Positions 1 through 11,317 of a stretch of DNA of 64,000 nucleotides are shown here, in pieces; within the stretch, counting starts at the first letter, position 1; each line of letters starts with the position of its first letter. The notes under the pieces were generated by a model, which made no database searches, was not told the origin of the DNA, and worked only from the letters and a program-made list of their open reading frames with translations. This DNA is from Sanderia malayensis (lineage: Eukaryota > Cnidaria > Scyphozoa > Semaeostomeae > Pelagiidae). The DNA lies in contig RQOL01000664.1 of the NCBI GenBank assembly GCA_013076295.1, positions 1 to 64,000 on the forward strand, read 5' to 3'. The translations under genes were made by a program, and so were the position numbers.

Positions 1-363
1 CAGCGCATGAAGTGCGCCAACCACAGGCGAGCGCAGCGAGCTAACCCATTGCACTTGAGGTTGAAAGGAGCATGAGCAGAAGCGAATGCAGCGCACGAAG
101 TGCGCCAACCACAGGCGAGCGCAGCGAGCTAACCCATTGTACGTGAGGTTGAAAGGGGCATGAGCGCAAGCGAATGCAGGCACAAGTGCCCAACCACAGG
201 CGAGCGCAGCGAGCTAACCCATTGCACTTGGGGTTGAATAGGGCATGAGCAGAAACAAATGCAGCGCACGAAGTGCGCCAACCACAGGCGAGCGCAGCGA
301 GCTAACCCATTGTACGTGAGGTTGAAAGGGGCATGAGTGTAAGCGAATGCAGCGCACGAAGTG
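1..363 (+). repeat. 88-bp GC-rich minisatellite, about 4 units
   Basis: Tandem units of about 88 bp begin with ACAGGCGAGCGCAGCGAG and end with GCGCACGAAGTGCGCCAACC. Each contains the perfect hairpin GCGCAC-GAA-GTGCGC (6-bp stem, 3-nt loop), and a weaker AACCC...GGGTT pairing. Related 114-bp units occur elsewhere in the window, carrying an extra tail (TATCAGTCAATGTTTCTTG). Some units differ by one or two bases or a short deletion (around 180-190). Confidence 0.9.
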
Positions 364-433
364 CGCCAACAACCTCAAGTTTTTTCACTTGCCCCCCTCC
401 GGGAAGCAAGCGAACGCGAGCACCCCCGGCTAG
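1..433 (+). mobile_element. 3' portion of a non-autonomous Helitron (unit A, left edge)
   Basis: Only the right part is inside the window. It consists of minisatellite units followed by an AT/GC-mixed tail that ends in CCGGCTAG at 426-433, directly followed by T. A CTAG 3' end placed before T is the canonical Helitron terminus. The same tail ends at 14706 in front of unit B. Unit C has no such insertion: there the flanking sequence TATTGTATAATATCC is preceded by CCAGA, so the element inserted between A and T. It has no coding capacity. The 5' end (expected TC) lies outside the window. Confidence 0.7.
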
Positions 434-490
434 TATTGTATAATATCCTTCCACCAAAAAACAACCTGTAACATAATTGTGTATTCACAG

Positions 491-647
491 ATCACAAAAG
501 GAGGCCTTTATCAAAATTGGTAAAGGCCAAAGAAAACAAAAAGTGGATAAAAAGGGTGGGAAGGCCACCCAAGAATTTTCTAGAACTTTGATGGTGGCCA
601 TGCCCACCCAAAGGGCTATGAAAATTATGCAGGACATGTGTAAATAG
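491..647 (+). CDS. isolated last exon of an unrecognised gene (unit A)
   Basis: After a plausible acceptor (TGTATTCACAG at 480-490) a reading frame stays open for about 51 codons to a TAG at 645-647. The peptide is lysine-rich and basic (it includes KKGGKATQEF). The same segment, in the same frame relative to the acceptor, is the last exon of the gene predicted at 27663-29452. There a one-base loss moves the stop forward to 29450. In unit A the upstream exons are absent because a non-autonomous Helitron ending at 433 lies in the preceding intron. I do not recognise the protein. Whether this exon is still transcribed cannot be judged. Confidence 0.35.
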
Positions 648-2400
648 TTTCTTAACTAATTTACACATGTCCTATTTTTGACCATGCATGAAAGAGACAA
701 TCATAAAATCAAAACTACTACATTAACACAAAATATAAAGTAAAATTATCCACTTTTCCATACAAAAAATTTTTAAAACATTTCACATTTTTTGTTTATG
801 CATGGTCAAAGTTTTATTCCTAATATATTTGTTCATATTATATGTTCCAAATGTTCTTATTTATGTTCCAAATGTTCCAAATTATATGTTCCAGTATTTT
901 TAATATTTCAATCACATTTTAATAATTCAGAAAGCTTTATCAGATACAAATGTTGACATGATTTCGTTGCAAAACCTTCACTTAATAACTTACCCAATGC
1001 ATGGTATTCACTTTCATGAATGCGATGTTGCAGTTGCACCAGATAACGGTGTTCATTTATTCCCAGTATGATTCTTTTCAAGCGATTTTTGCAATCTAAA
1101 CTCAGAAAATGAAACTGGAGTTAACACATATTGAACAGTGCGTCAAAATACTTTATACATACTCTTCAGATGGAAATGATTAAAGAAGATGCAGTTGGAT
1201 TCTCACCATGCGTTTCTTCCTCATCAAACTATACTTGGCATGCCAATGCCATTGCCATGATGTAATGATGTGATTCAATTTCACGTGCAATTTTTCCCTC
1301 CTACCTTTTTAACCACTCTGAGGGAGGAAGGGGAATTCCCTTTTCACTAACAAGTTTCCCGCCTTTTTAAGCATGTGACGTGTATAAACCAATCTTGGGA
1401 GCTGTATAGTACAATAGAAATCCCGCCTCTGATTGTTCGCACAATTAGATTTTGCCTAATTTAATTTAGTTGTCCAAGTTATTGATAGGATATAATTATA
1501 TGGAATTATTTATCGCTGAGTAAGTATCACGAATGTTGTTTTTTCTAACAACCTATCATTATAACCTAAAAAGCTTTTTCATCGCTAATTCCCTTAATAA
1601 TGTCGATAATTTTTGCTCTTCTTTCTATGCATTTCATGGCAAGAACAGGTTACGTGTTGTTCAGGCATCATATTTTTATCAAATATTTATTTCAAGTTTA
1701 TTAATAACTATTATCTTTCTTTTCTTACCATAGTTTTGAAAGACACAAGGCTCGGTAAGAAATGAATTTATTCATTGCAGTTTTTCCTTCTCAGTATACC
1801 TCTTTAATTATTTGTTTACTTTATAAAAAGAGGCGCACTTTGGTCGATTTTCAAATAAAGTGCAGCGAGCTACTCTTTACCACGGATAAAAACATCATTT
1901 TTGTTTTATGCATCTGGAATATTATGAAGAAACATTTATGGCGCCGTTTTTAACAAATTTACCCTGTAACCAAATTTGTTGAATTCTTGATAACTGCCCT
2001 GGATTCAACAAGTTAATTTTCATTACGTACAGGTTTTCGGAGCCTCTTTTTATGATTTGTTTATTCATGTCAACAATAATTTTGATTTCAATTTACTTTC
2101 TTCCATTTTAGTAGCTGTTTACAGTACAGAAACGAGTGCAGTTTAACGAGAGGGTTTTCATAAAATTTACATTATATTACATAGCATTACTTTTATAATA
2201 ATGATTTATTTACAACACTATACTAAACACTACCATACCCTTGAAATATATAATATTTACTTCTTTGTGTTGCAGCTTTACACAAGGCTATAATTATTTT
2301 CATTGTTGTTGCTATCGAGGCCATTGTCTACAAGCAATAACATTTACATTGTATTGCGTAATTGTACTTTATACTTCTTTTTCATATCACAACTTGCACT
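648..2400 (+). other. AT-rich leader before RepHel A
   Basis: No protein-coding gene is visible. The segment is about 97% alike between units A and C by eye, including noncoding parts, so it belongs to the duplicated unit. C carries about 80 extra bases near 30690-30768 that A and B lack. Just before the RepHel start, CAG at 2274-2276 follows a pyrimidine-containing tract and could be an untranslated-exon acceptor. The autonomous Helitron's 5' terminus should lie in this interval, but I could not identify a TC start. Confidence 0.5.
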
Positions 2401-5400
2401 ATGCTGCGCAAGACCAGGAGAAGTATAACCGGTGACAGACGCAGAAATCAAGTGCGGGATAATATGCAGCATTGCAGAGAGATCAATCGACAGCTTCAAC
2501 CTCAACAGGCAGGAAATGCGGATAACCCACTTGCAGCAGTCAACGATCTTCAACAAATGCAGCTCGAAAACCGTCAGCTAGAAGCCCCTGAATATCAGCC
2601 ATTTCCGGCACAGTATCCTCTTCCAGAGATACAGCCAATGGAGATCGACATGGAACTAGAGCTTCCCATTCAGAACCAAGGGCTTCCAGCAGCAGGACAA
2701 CCTATAGACATTGAGATGCAAGATGTAGTTCCAGTACCCGATGAAAATACCAGATACCAGAACCAGTTGAAGATCAGCAAATGCAAGTTGAAAACCCTGT
2801 CCCCGAGAACAATGAAGCTCAAAACCTCATCTCCTTCTCCCCATTACCACACCACTTGAATAAAATGAACAGAACATGTATTCATTGTGGTGCAAAGTAC
2901 TTCAAAGAAGAACTTAACTCCCGAAAACAATACCACAAGTGTTGCATGGGAGGTTTAATCACTCTGGATCCAGTTCAACCACCTCCAAACAGTGTCATGC
3001 ATTTATACACGGGTGATACTGCCGAGTCAAAGTATTTCTTAAAGCGCTTCCGCCAATACAACTCACTAATGGCCATGGCATCATGGAAGGCTAATATTGC
3101 ACGTCATGCCAGAGCTGGACCACCAGTGATCACAATTCACGGAAAGGCATATCACATGACTGGTAAATGACCAATTCATTTCACATAGCTAATTATTCAC
3201 TTATGATTTCTGCTCTCAAATTCATATTTTCATGCATATTTATGTATTTAAGTATATTTCGTTACCAATCGCAGGTGTAACAGAAACAGACAGATCCAGA
3301 AAGTATGCAGAACTCTACATCATGGATACACAACAAGCGTTGCAGGAACGGCAAAATACTGCAACAGAACAACGTCTTGATTTGGACATCGTTGCACTTC
3401 TCCAGAATGAATTAATGGCAGTCAATCGATTTGCACAACATTATCGAAGCATGGGTGAAATATTGGAGGAACAGCGGCAGCAAGCTATTGCAAACAATCA
3501 GCCTGTTCCGACATTCAAAATGATCATAACAGGTCGTCCACAACAAGATCGCAGATACGATAATCCAACTGCCAGAGAAATTGCAGCAATATATACTGTA
3601 CAAAATGGAGGTGCACCAAATCCTGACGACAGAGAACTGCAAGTTCAAACAAGACGTGGAGATCTCATGAAGATTTACGCAACCAGTCCAAGTGCCGATC
3701 CTCTCACGTATCCATTGATATTCCTTCACGGTGACAGAGGATACAGTTTGGACCTTCAACGATTGCCTACTGCAAATGTAAGAGATCGACAACACATCAA
3801 TCGTGATCGCCGTACCAGACTGACCCTCACCGAATACTATTTATACAGAATACAGGTCAGGGATGCATTCTCAGCCATCCACATTGCATCACTTCTATTT
3901 CAACAGTATCTGGTAGATGCATATACGAAGATAGAAGGCAATAAACTGCACTGGATTATGAACAATCAACGTCAGCTTCGTGTTGACACTTATCGAGGCC
4001 TGATGGATCATCTCCACAGAAGAGCTGAAATTGAAAACCAGATGGCCAGGGCTAACAATCCGAATCAGCCCATCCATATCGATGTTGGCCGTGTTATCAT
4101 TCTACCATCATCCTTTCCAGGCAGCCAAAGAAACATGTATCAACATTTTCAAGATGCAATGACAATCGTAAGGAAGTATGGCAAGCCAGACATCTTCCTC
4201 ACAATGACTGCCAATCCCAAATGGAAGGAAATAGAAGAAAACATTCTACCACACAAGACGGCCAATGATCGACCGGACATTGTCACAAGAGTATTTCAAC
4301 TCAAACTCAAAGAACTACTTGAAGACATTCTGCACAAGCACATTCTTGGACATGTCACAGCACATGTATATGTCATAGAATTTCAACAGAGAGGACTACC
4401 ACACGCACACATGATCCTGTTTCTTTCGCAAGCTGATAAACCACGAACACCACAACAGGTAATATTTGCAAACACTAATAATTCTTTCTCTTATTGTGAC
4501 ATTTATACGCAATCCACAGTACAACTATTCTGTACCTTATTTCTATTATAAAATTGTTGATTATCATATTCATGATCAGGTGGATCAACTGATATCCGCA
4601 GAGATTCCAGACCCACAGGATGCAAAATATCACAAGTTGGTCCTAAAACACATGACACATGGACCCTGTGGAATTTTAAATCCTCGATGCGTGTGCATGG
4701 AAAATAACAAATGCAAAAAGCATTTTCCAAAAGAACAAGTTGCTGACACTCAAATCAATGTCAACGGCTATCCTCTCTATAGACGACGCTCTCTTCATCC
4801 AGTCAATGTGAATAATCGCATTTTGGATGATACCTGGGTAGTGCCACACAACAGACACCTACTAATCAAATATCAGTATCATATCAACGTGGAAATATGC
4901 AGTACAGTAAAATGTGTCAAGTACATCTTCAAATATATCCACAAAGGACATGATATGGCACATGTTGAAATTCTTGAAGAAAATCAACAGCAAGTACCTC
5001 AAGACATTGAACACGACGAGGTGCGCCAATACATCAACGCAAGATATATTGGACCACATGAAGCTGTCTATCGGCTTATGCAGTTCCCCATGCCCGACAA
5101 AAGCCACATAATTAAACGGCTTTCTGTTCATCTACCATTTGAGCAACAAGTCATCTTTCATAACAATGATAACGAACAAAGGCTCAACAACATTGGTGAT
5201 AGAACAACACTTACAGCATGGTTTGAACTCAACCAGCAAGATCCAGCTGCACGTCAGTACCTCTATCATGAGATACCAGAGCACTATGTCTTCCAGGAGC
5301 GTTCAAAAACATGGACAGCCAGACAACGAAGAACAATGCCAATCATTGGTAGAGTAACTCAAGTGCAGCCTAGACCTTGCGAGCAAAAATTCGCCCTCAG

Positions 5401-7486
5401 ACTTTTGCTCTTGCATAAACGAGGAGCTACGTCATTTGAACACCTTCAAACGGTAGAAGGTAATCTATGTGACTCCTTCAAAGATGCAGCATTAGCTTTA
5501 GGGCTTTTAGAAGATGATGCCGAAATCACACGCAGTTTACACGACGCAGTCATCTTTAATATGCCACCACAACTCAGACAGTTGTTTGCCACATTGCTAC
5601 TCTTTCAAACGCCTTCAGACATAAGAACACTCTTCGACACCTTCAAGGAAGCAATGAGTGAAGACTTTGTCAGACGTGATCAACTCAACAATCCAGACAT
5701 AACCTTCCAACACAGACACATGTATCAATGTCTACATGATATTGACAACAATTTGAAAGTTCATGGTTTGTCCATCACGAACTACGATCACCTTCCTCAG
5801 CTACCGGCCGACTTTGTCATCCCAGAACAAGGTGATTTACAACTTACCATGATGATATTCACGGTAATAACTTAGCCAATATATGATTCTATTTCTACCA
5901 AATTAACTATTGTTTATGTTTTCAGAGGAAGATCACATGGATGTTGAAAACGAAAGAGAGCAAGGAGAACAAATGCACGCTGCATTGAATCCAGAACAAC
6001 AAGTGGTATACACAGCCATTATTCAAGCGATTGAGGCGCAATCAGAGCAGAACTGTCACTTTCTCGACGGACCACCCGGCACAGGGAAAACATTTCTGTA
6101 CAACACGTTGGTTCGTAATCTTCATGGATCTGGACACAAAGTTCAGTGTATGGCTTGGTCAGGAATTGCAGCAACACTGCTTATCATTGGCAGAACATCG
6201 CATTCGCAATTCCAAATTCCAATACCATTGAAGCTGGAATCAACATGCAATGTCAAGAGACAGAGCCGAAGAGCACAAGTGTTGCGTGAAACAACCCTGT
6301 TCATATGGGATGAAGCTTCAATGATACCAGCATTGGCATTACAAGCAGTTGACAGACTGCTTCGGGATATCACAAGAGTTGAAAAGCCATTTGGTGGAAA
6401 ATTCATGTTGCTTGGTGGCGATTTCAGACAAGTTCTACCTGTTGTCCCCAAAGCAGGAAGAGAGAAAATCGTATCAGAGAGTCTTAAATCATATCAAATC
6501 AGTGATTTGTGGGCACAGTTTCGACAACATTGCCTACACACAAACATGAGAGCTGTTCAAGATGAATCTTACAGAGAATTCTCAGAATGGCTCCTAAGAC
6601 TCGGCAACAAACAAGAACCACATGATGCACTTGACAATATCACTTTGCCACATCAAATATGCACATCTTCGCAAGAGGAAATGCTCAACTTCATATATCC
6701 CCACCCTAATACACCACAGTCCCACCTCATGCTGGATCCGGTAACCATGTCAGAATGTTGTTGTCTTACCCCAAGGAATGACTTCTCACATCAAATCAAT
6801 GACATCATTCTGGAAAGACTACAAACTGTTGACAAAACATACTACAGCACAGACAGTGTGATAACAGAGAATCCAGATGAGGAGGCGGCATATCCAATTG
6901 AGTTTCTCAACAATCTAACTCCTAACGAAATGCCATTACATCGACTTAGACTCAAGGTATAATTTACCTATATGTACTAATTATACATTAATTCTACACT
7001 TATTTTAAATATTAATAATGGTCCTCCGATGATACACATTGTAACCTCAAGCTTTCCTTATTTAAGGTTGGTGCAACGATCATTCTTCTGAGGAATCTAA
7101 ATCCGAAGAAAGGTCTTTGTAACGGCACAAGACTCATTGTACGCCATCTCCGACGTAACGTGATCACAGCAGAGATCATCACGAAGGAACACAGGGGCCA
7201 GCAGGTCATGATTCCCAGAATAACATTGTCAACACAGGACAGTGAGATGCCGTTCAACATCAAGCGACGGCAATTTCCAGTCAGACTAGCATACTGCCTT
7301 ACTATCCACAAGGCACAGGGACAATCTCTGAGGTATGTTGGTTTGTATTTACCAGAGCCCGTGTTCACACATGGTCAGTTATATGTGGTCATGTCAAGAG
7401 CAACATCATTTGACGGGCTCAAAGTATTCCTCCCAGAGGAAACACACAGGAAGACAAAAAACATTGTCTTCCAAGAAGTCCTGTAA
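2401..7486 (+). CDS. Helitron RepHel transposase-helicase, copy A (five exons, one frameshift)
   Basis: This is a rolling-circle transposase joined to a PIF1-family helicase. Exons are inferred at 2401-3162, 3275-4458, 4580-5863, 5928-6956 and 7067-7486. All junctions are GT-AG and keep frame, giving about 1558 residues, as expected for a RepHel. In order: a glutamine/proline-rich N-terminus; a CxxC zinc-finger-like region near residue 158 (CIHCGAKYF, then a CC pair); the Rep HUH motif PHAH near residue 630; the two catalytic tyrosines in KYIFKYIHKG near 763 and 767; Walker A GPPGTGKT near 1122; Walker B IWDEAS near 1203; LGGDFRQVLP; and the C-terminal HKAQGQSL and MSRATS motifs. A 2-nt insertion near 2749 (AATACCAGA, against AATCAGA in B and C) breaks exon 1. 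Otherwise it is open, the best preserved of the three copies. The start ATG at 2401 matches copies B and C. Confidence 0.9.
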
Positions 7487-7922
7487 AGGTCTTCACAAAC
7501 TTTTGAGCATAAATTGCGTTGCTCACAGAGGGTGTCAGTCTACCAAAATGCACATACACAAAATATGGGGCTCAGATTGTGGTTTTAGCAGATCGGCATT
7601 GCACTACAGTGTGATGTTCCCTGTTGTGCTGTCAGCACAACACTCAGAAAGCAAAGCCGTAAAAAGCTTTGAACATTGCTGGTTTGCCATGCCACTCCAG
7701 TCAATAAGATCCGCCAAGAACGATCCGGACACTTTTAAAACACTCCAGTGTCCGGGGGTGTTCACCAACAGCAACAGCACGATCTGGGTCCTCGGTAGCA
7801 CCCGTATCCGAAGAGATATGCTTTGCCATGCTCTCCGATATTGCCTATGGGAGTATGGCTTTCCTTTTCTCTGTGAAAACTGCAATCTCTCCATTAACGA
7901 TAGCTGTTTTAACAATAATTAG
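7487..7922 (+). other. conserved segment after the RepHel stop, open on both strands
   Basis: After the helicase stop, one plus-strand frame (running from inside exon 5 to 7922) and one minus-strand frame (7915-7604) stay open, and both are also open in units B and C. The older copy at 56940-57240 differs by gaps of about 33 and 51 bases, which preserve both frames. The 51-base block contains a perfect hairpin, CCGGACAC at 7725-7732 and GTGTCCGG at 7748-7755. It could be a structured 3' untranslated region, an alternative C-terminus, or a small antisense protein. I recognise no family. Confidence 0.4.
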
Positions 7923-9738
7923 CATTGGATTACCCTCCTCTCAACCAATTAACTCATTTACTTATTCATTATAACAATATAGATGACGCGATATTATTTA
8001 GTATTCCAAATTTAAATTGCAGTTTTCATGAACAAGGAAACCTCGAACAAAGGTTATCCCTTGAAGTTGGTGTTCGAGCTTTAAACTAATGTAGCCGGCA
8101 ATCTTCTTTTTTATTACTACCAAACTTAATGGTGAAAACGCATTAATATGTGTCACGCGAGTATGAATTCCTATTGAACAATGCTGTCGACATGGCTGAA
8201 CACTGCACATGATGAAGAAATCAATACTATTTACAGACGGGACAAATTCAAATTTATATTCGATTTATATTCAAATTCACCATTCGATGTATAAAACATG
8301 AACATTAAATGGACATCAGAAGTATGTGTACATATTTATTCATGCATGTTAAAGCTCATGTTTACCTTTATGAAATTGTATGCCAAAAGTTTTTTATAGT
8401 TGTGTGTAGCACATAGTTTAAGCTAGCATAAATGATACTTACTTTTTACCGTTTATGTACTAATACATTATATGCAAAAACAATGCAGGATTAATCTACT
8501 CTCTCTTCAAATTTACTGAGCTTCGTCAATGTGCGTTCTTAATGAGATGCATTTCTGCTCTTCTTCTTCGCCAATAATAGCCCTTTATCCGCCATCGAAA
8601 CGAGGTCGTTGAAAAACTTTGGCCTCTTTTCCATCAATTGTCAACGCTAACTTTTGAAATATGAATTTGGAACAGCTTGGCTTAGCATCAGAAAAAGATC
8701 ATCAAACAGGACAACTTATAATGGGGAAACTGTTTTCAAATTTACAGGGGACATTTTCAATGTATGTTACAGGTAATACAGATCTTAGTTTTAACTCATT
8801 CCCAATTCAATTTCATCAAATTGTTAAACCATCTTAATTTTGGATAGGCGATTAAAACTTTACTGATTGCAACGAAATCGAAAATTTTGATTACTTATTT
8901 AATACCTTTATGGTTTACTTGCTTCCAAAATAGATGTTTGATGCCCTGACTACATGTGCCGACCACTGTTAGCTTGGATTTAAAATAATTCTTGAAGTAT
9001 TTACCAATTTATTGATTCCTTTTGTTCATTGCCTCCATGTATGTGTCACAAGAAAAATATATTGACATCAAACTGTTGTTATTTTCAATACTGGTGATGG
9101 ATAAAGCATTGGTAGACCAGTGGAAAAATGATTTTCACTCAGTTTGCATTTCAAACATCTTTTTCCATCTAATCCACAAGGGCTATTGATGAATATGGCT
9201 GCACAACTATCATGTTGTCCTATTATTCTATAACTATATTATCGTCATTTCATTGATTATTAATTCTTCCTTTTTCCTATATGATTCTTAGTGAAACAAA
9301 TACTGAAGTGATTAACCAAAGCTGTCAATGTCACTAATACTTGCTATTCACACCATGCAAATGTCAAATGACTGAAACAAACATTAACCACACTATGCAT
9401 GAAAAGTCAATGGAATCCTTGAAAAACTCATGAAAGGAGAATTCTGTTTATGTAAGTTTCTATCACATTGTAATTTAATTAGCTTTTGTGTCATGTTATT
9501 GCCTCATACACTGATCTGGGACACAATAACAATGTATTACTTTTATCCTTGGGAGACAACTATCCTTGCTCAAATGGTAGAGTAAAATTTAAGTTCATTG
9601 TTCTGCTAACCTACCGAAAGTTACAATTTACATTCATTCAAATTGTTACTAACCCTTCACCAAAGGTTTTGCGCTTTCAAATGTCAATTGCCATCTTATG
9701 ATCTAATGTTGAATGTCAATGCGAAAATGGACAGACAG
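7923..9738 (+). other. AT-rich 3' region of Helitron A
   Basis: No gene seen. The segment is collinear with 22117-23719 (B), 36843-38460 (C) and, reversed, with about 55000-56940 (older copy), so it is element sequence. A retains about 180 bases at 9560-9738 that are missing from B and C, where the sequence jumps from TATCCTTGG straight into the minisatellite. The reversed older copy also has this stretch (55047-55240), so the loss is derived in B and C. Confidence 0.55.
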
Positions 9739-10171
9739 ATAGACAGGCGAGCCCAATGAGCTAACCCATTGTACGTGGGGTTGAAAGAGGCATGAGCGAA
9801 GCGAATGCAGCGCACGAAGTGCGCCCCATCAGTCAAATGTTTCTTGATAATAGATAGACAGGTGAGCGCAGCGAGCTAACCCATTGTACGTGGGGTTGAA
9901 AGAGGCATGAGCGAAGCGAATACAGCGCACGAAGTGGGCCCTATCAGTCAATGTTTCTTGATAATAGATACAGAGACGAGCGTAGCGAGCCAACCCATTG
10001 TAAGTGGGGTTGAAAGAGGCATGAGCGTAAGTGAATGCAGCGCACAAAGTGCGCCCTATCAGTCAATGCTTCTTTATAATACATAGACAGGCGAGCGCAG
10101 CGAGCCAACCCATTGTAAGTGGGGTTGAAAGAAGCATGAGCGTTAGCGAATGCAGCGCACTAAGTGCGCCA
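9739..10171 (+). repeat. 114-bp minisatellite, about 4 units (unit A)
   Basis: Units run GACAGGCGAGCGCAGCGAG, AACCCATTGTACGTGGGG, GCATGAGCG, the hairpin GCGCAC-GAA-GTGCGC, then TATCAGTCAATGTTTCTTG and GATAATAGATA. The period of 114 is a multiple of three, so spurious long reading frames appear on the minus strand. The array leads into the Helitron 3' terminal module. Confidence 0.9.
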
Positions 10172-10231
10172 ACCAGATTAAGCTTTTTTTACTTGATGGG
10201 CTGTGGTGAGGGAGCGAACGCGAGCGAAGAC

Positions 10232-10372
10232 ACCTGTATGTATGTATGTATGTATGTATGAATATATGTAGGTATGTATGTATGTATATAGGTATGTATG
10301 TATGTATGTATCTATGTATGTATGTATATAGGTATGTATGTATGTATGTATGTATGTATGTATGTATGTATG
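10232..10372 (+). repeat. (TATG)n microsatellite with ATAG interruptions
   Basis: Near-pure TATG tetranucleotide array with a few variants (GAATATATG, TATATAGG). It begins right after GAAGACACCTG, which resembles a Helitron tail (GATGACCCCTAG) with a damaged terminus. The corresponding array in B is shorter (24296-24397), and C lacks it. Confidence 0.95.
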
Positions 10373-10476
10373 GGCATGAGCGCGAGCGAATGCAGCGCGC
10401 GAAGCGCGCCAACCAGATTAAGCTTTTTTTACTTGACAGGCAGGGGCAAACGAGCGAAGCGAGTGATGACCCCTAG
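10373..10476 (+). mobile_element. Helitron 3' terminal module, unit A
   Basis: This module holds GGGCATGAGCG, the hairpin GCGCGC-GAA-GCGCGC, CAACCAGATTAAGC, a T-tract and GAGCGAAGCGAGTGATGAC, and ends CTAG at 10473-10476 before T. It has the expected layout of a Helitron right end (hairpin, then CTRR), except that the hairpin is about 60 nt from the end instead of the usual 10-12. The same module closes units B (24501) and C (39720) and, reversed, the older copy at 54652. Confidence 0.7.
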
Positions 10477-11317
10477 TCTAATATATATATTCTGCGGAGT
10501 CACGTGACGGGCCGGGATTTCCCAAACTGTGTGATCACAAAGGCTTTTTTCAGCCACGCTCATTCGCCTTCGAACTTACATCAAAATGTTCCCCTTCTCG
10601 AGTAGACCAAGGTTACGGTTTTTGTTTTTCGATTTCTCCCTTATTTTCGAAATAATTTCCACGTGTTTTCAATTCCCGTGCTTTTAATTGTTATTTCATT
10701 GTTATTTGATTAAACCCTGGTACCCGTCGATGGTGATTTATTTGACGTCACAATAGAACCGTCGAAAATTCTGCCACATTTTATTTCAACTACCCGTTTC
10801 TCTTCTGGTTTTACTCTTCGTGTACGAGCTGATTATTTTTTGTTGTAAAGACCTGATAATTGTGTCAAAGACCTCGGCGGGGGAAGTACATTTGAACAGG
10901 TGGTAGCTTTTTTTTGTTTTTTCCATGAAATAGTTGTAGATTTTGGAGTAGGCGACCACCATTGTTGCTTCGAGAAGCTTGCGAGGCGACCTTCACAATT
11001 CGATGCAAACAATGTCAAAGTTTTGGGCCCTATTTTGGCAACTATGTATTCAGAAAACGTTAATAATGTTTAACACTTAAGGTTTGGTGTATTTAACGTT
11101 TAGTATACTTATATCTACCAACACTAAATTAGTGTAATGATTTTTTCTTCACTTAAATAAGGGTGTCATGAAACTGGGGGGGGGGGTTTATAAGACGCAT
11201 GTTTTAGTTTTCCACATTAAGTTAGTACGTCACTCTACGATGACACGGGGGTTTTGATCTCCACCCAAAGTGGAACACGCCCTCAGGGAAGCGAGCGTAG
11301 CGAGCGCCTCCGGCTAG
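10477..11317 (+). mobile_element. non-autonomous Helitron, subfamily 1 (unit A)
   Basis: It starts TCTAATATATATATTCTG at 10477, immediately after the CTAG of the previous element, and ends CCTCCGGCTAG at 11314-11317 before T. It has TC...CTAG ends, about 841 bp and no open gene. It carries CACGTGACG near the 5' end and GCGAGCGTAGCGAGCG near the 3' end. Counterparts are 24502-25339 (B) and 39721-40544 (C). Confidence 0.7.

Noticed and set aside
1..363. Regular direct repeats that could suggest a CRISPR array
   Set aside because: Repeat units are contiguous minisatellite copies without unique spacers, in a eukaryotic transposon context, with no cas genes.
434..450. TATTGTATAATATCC as the 5' end of the autonomous Helitron
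   Set aside because: It does not start with TC, and in unit C the same sequence simply continues from upstream gene sequence, so it is flank, not a terminus.
3412..3795. Antisense frames opposite the RepHel exons (also in B and C)
   Set aside because: They mirror the conserved sense codons; the sense frame has all domain motifs.
10246..10507. Frames of repeated MYVC or IHTY residues
   Set aside because: Translation of (TATG)n microsatellite; not coding.
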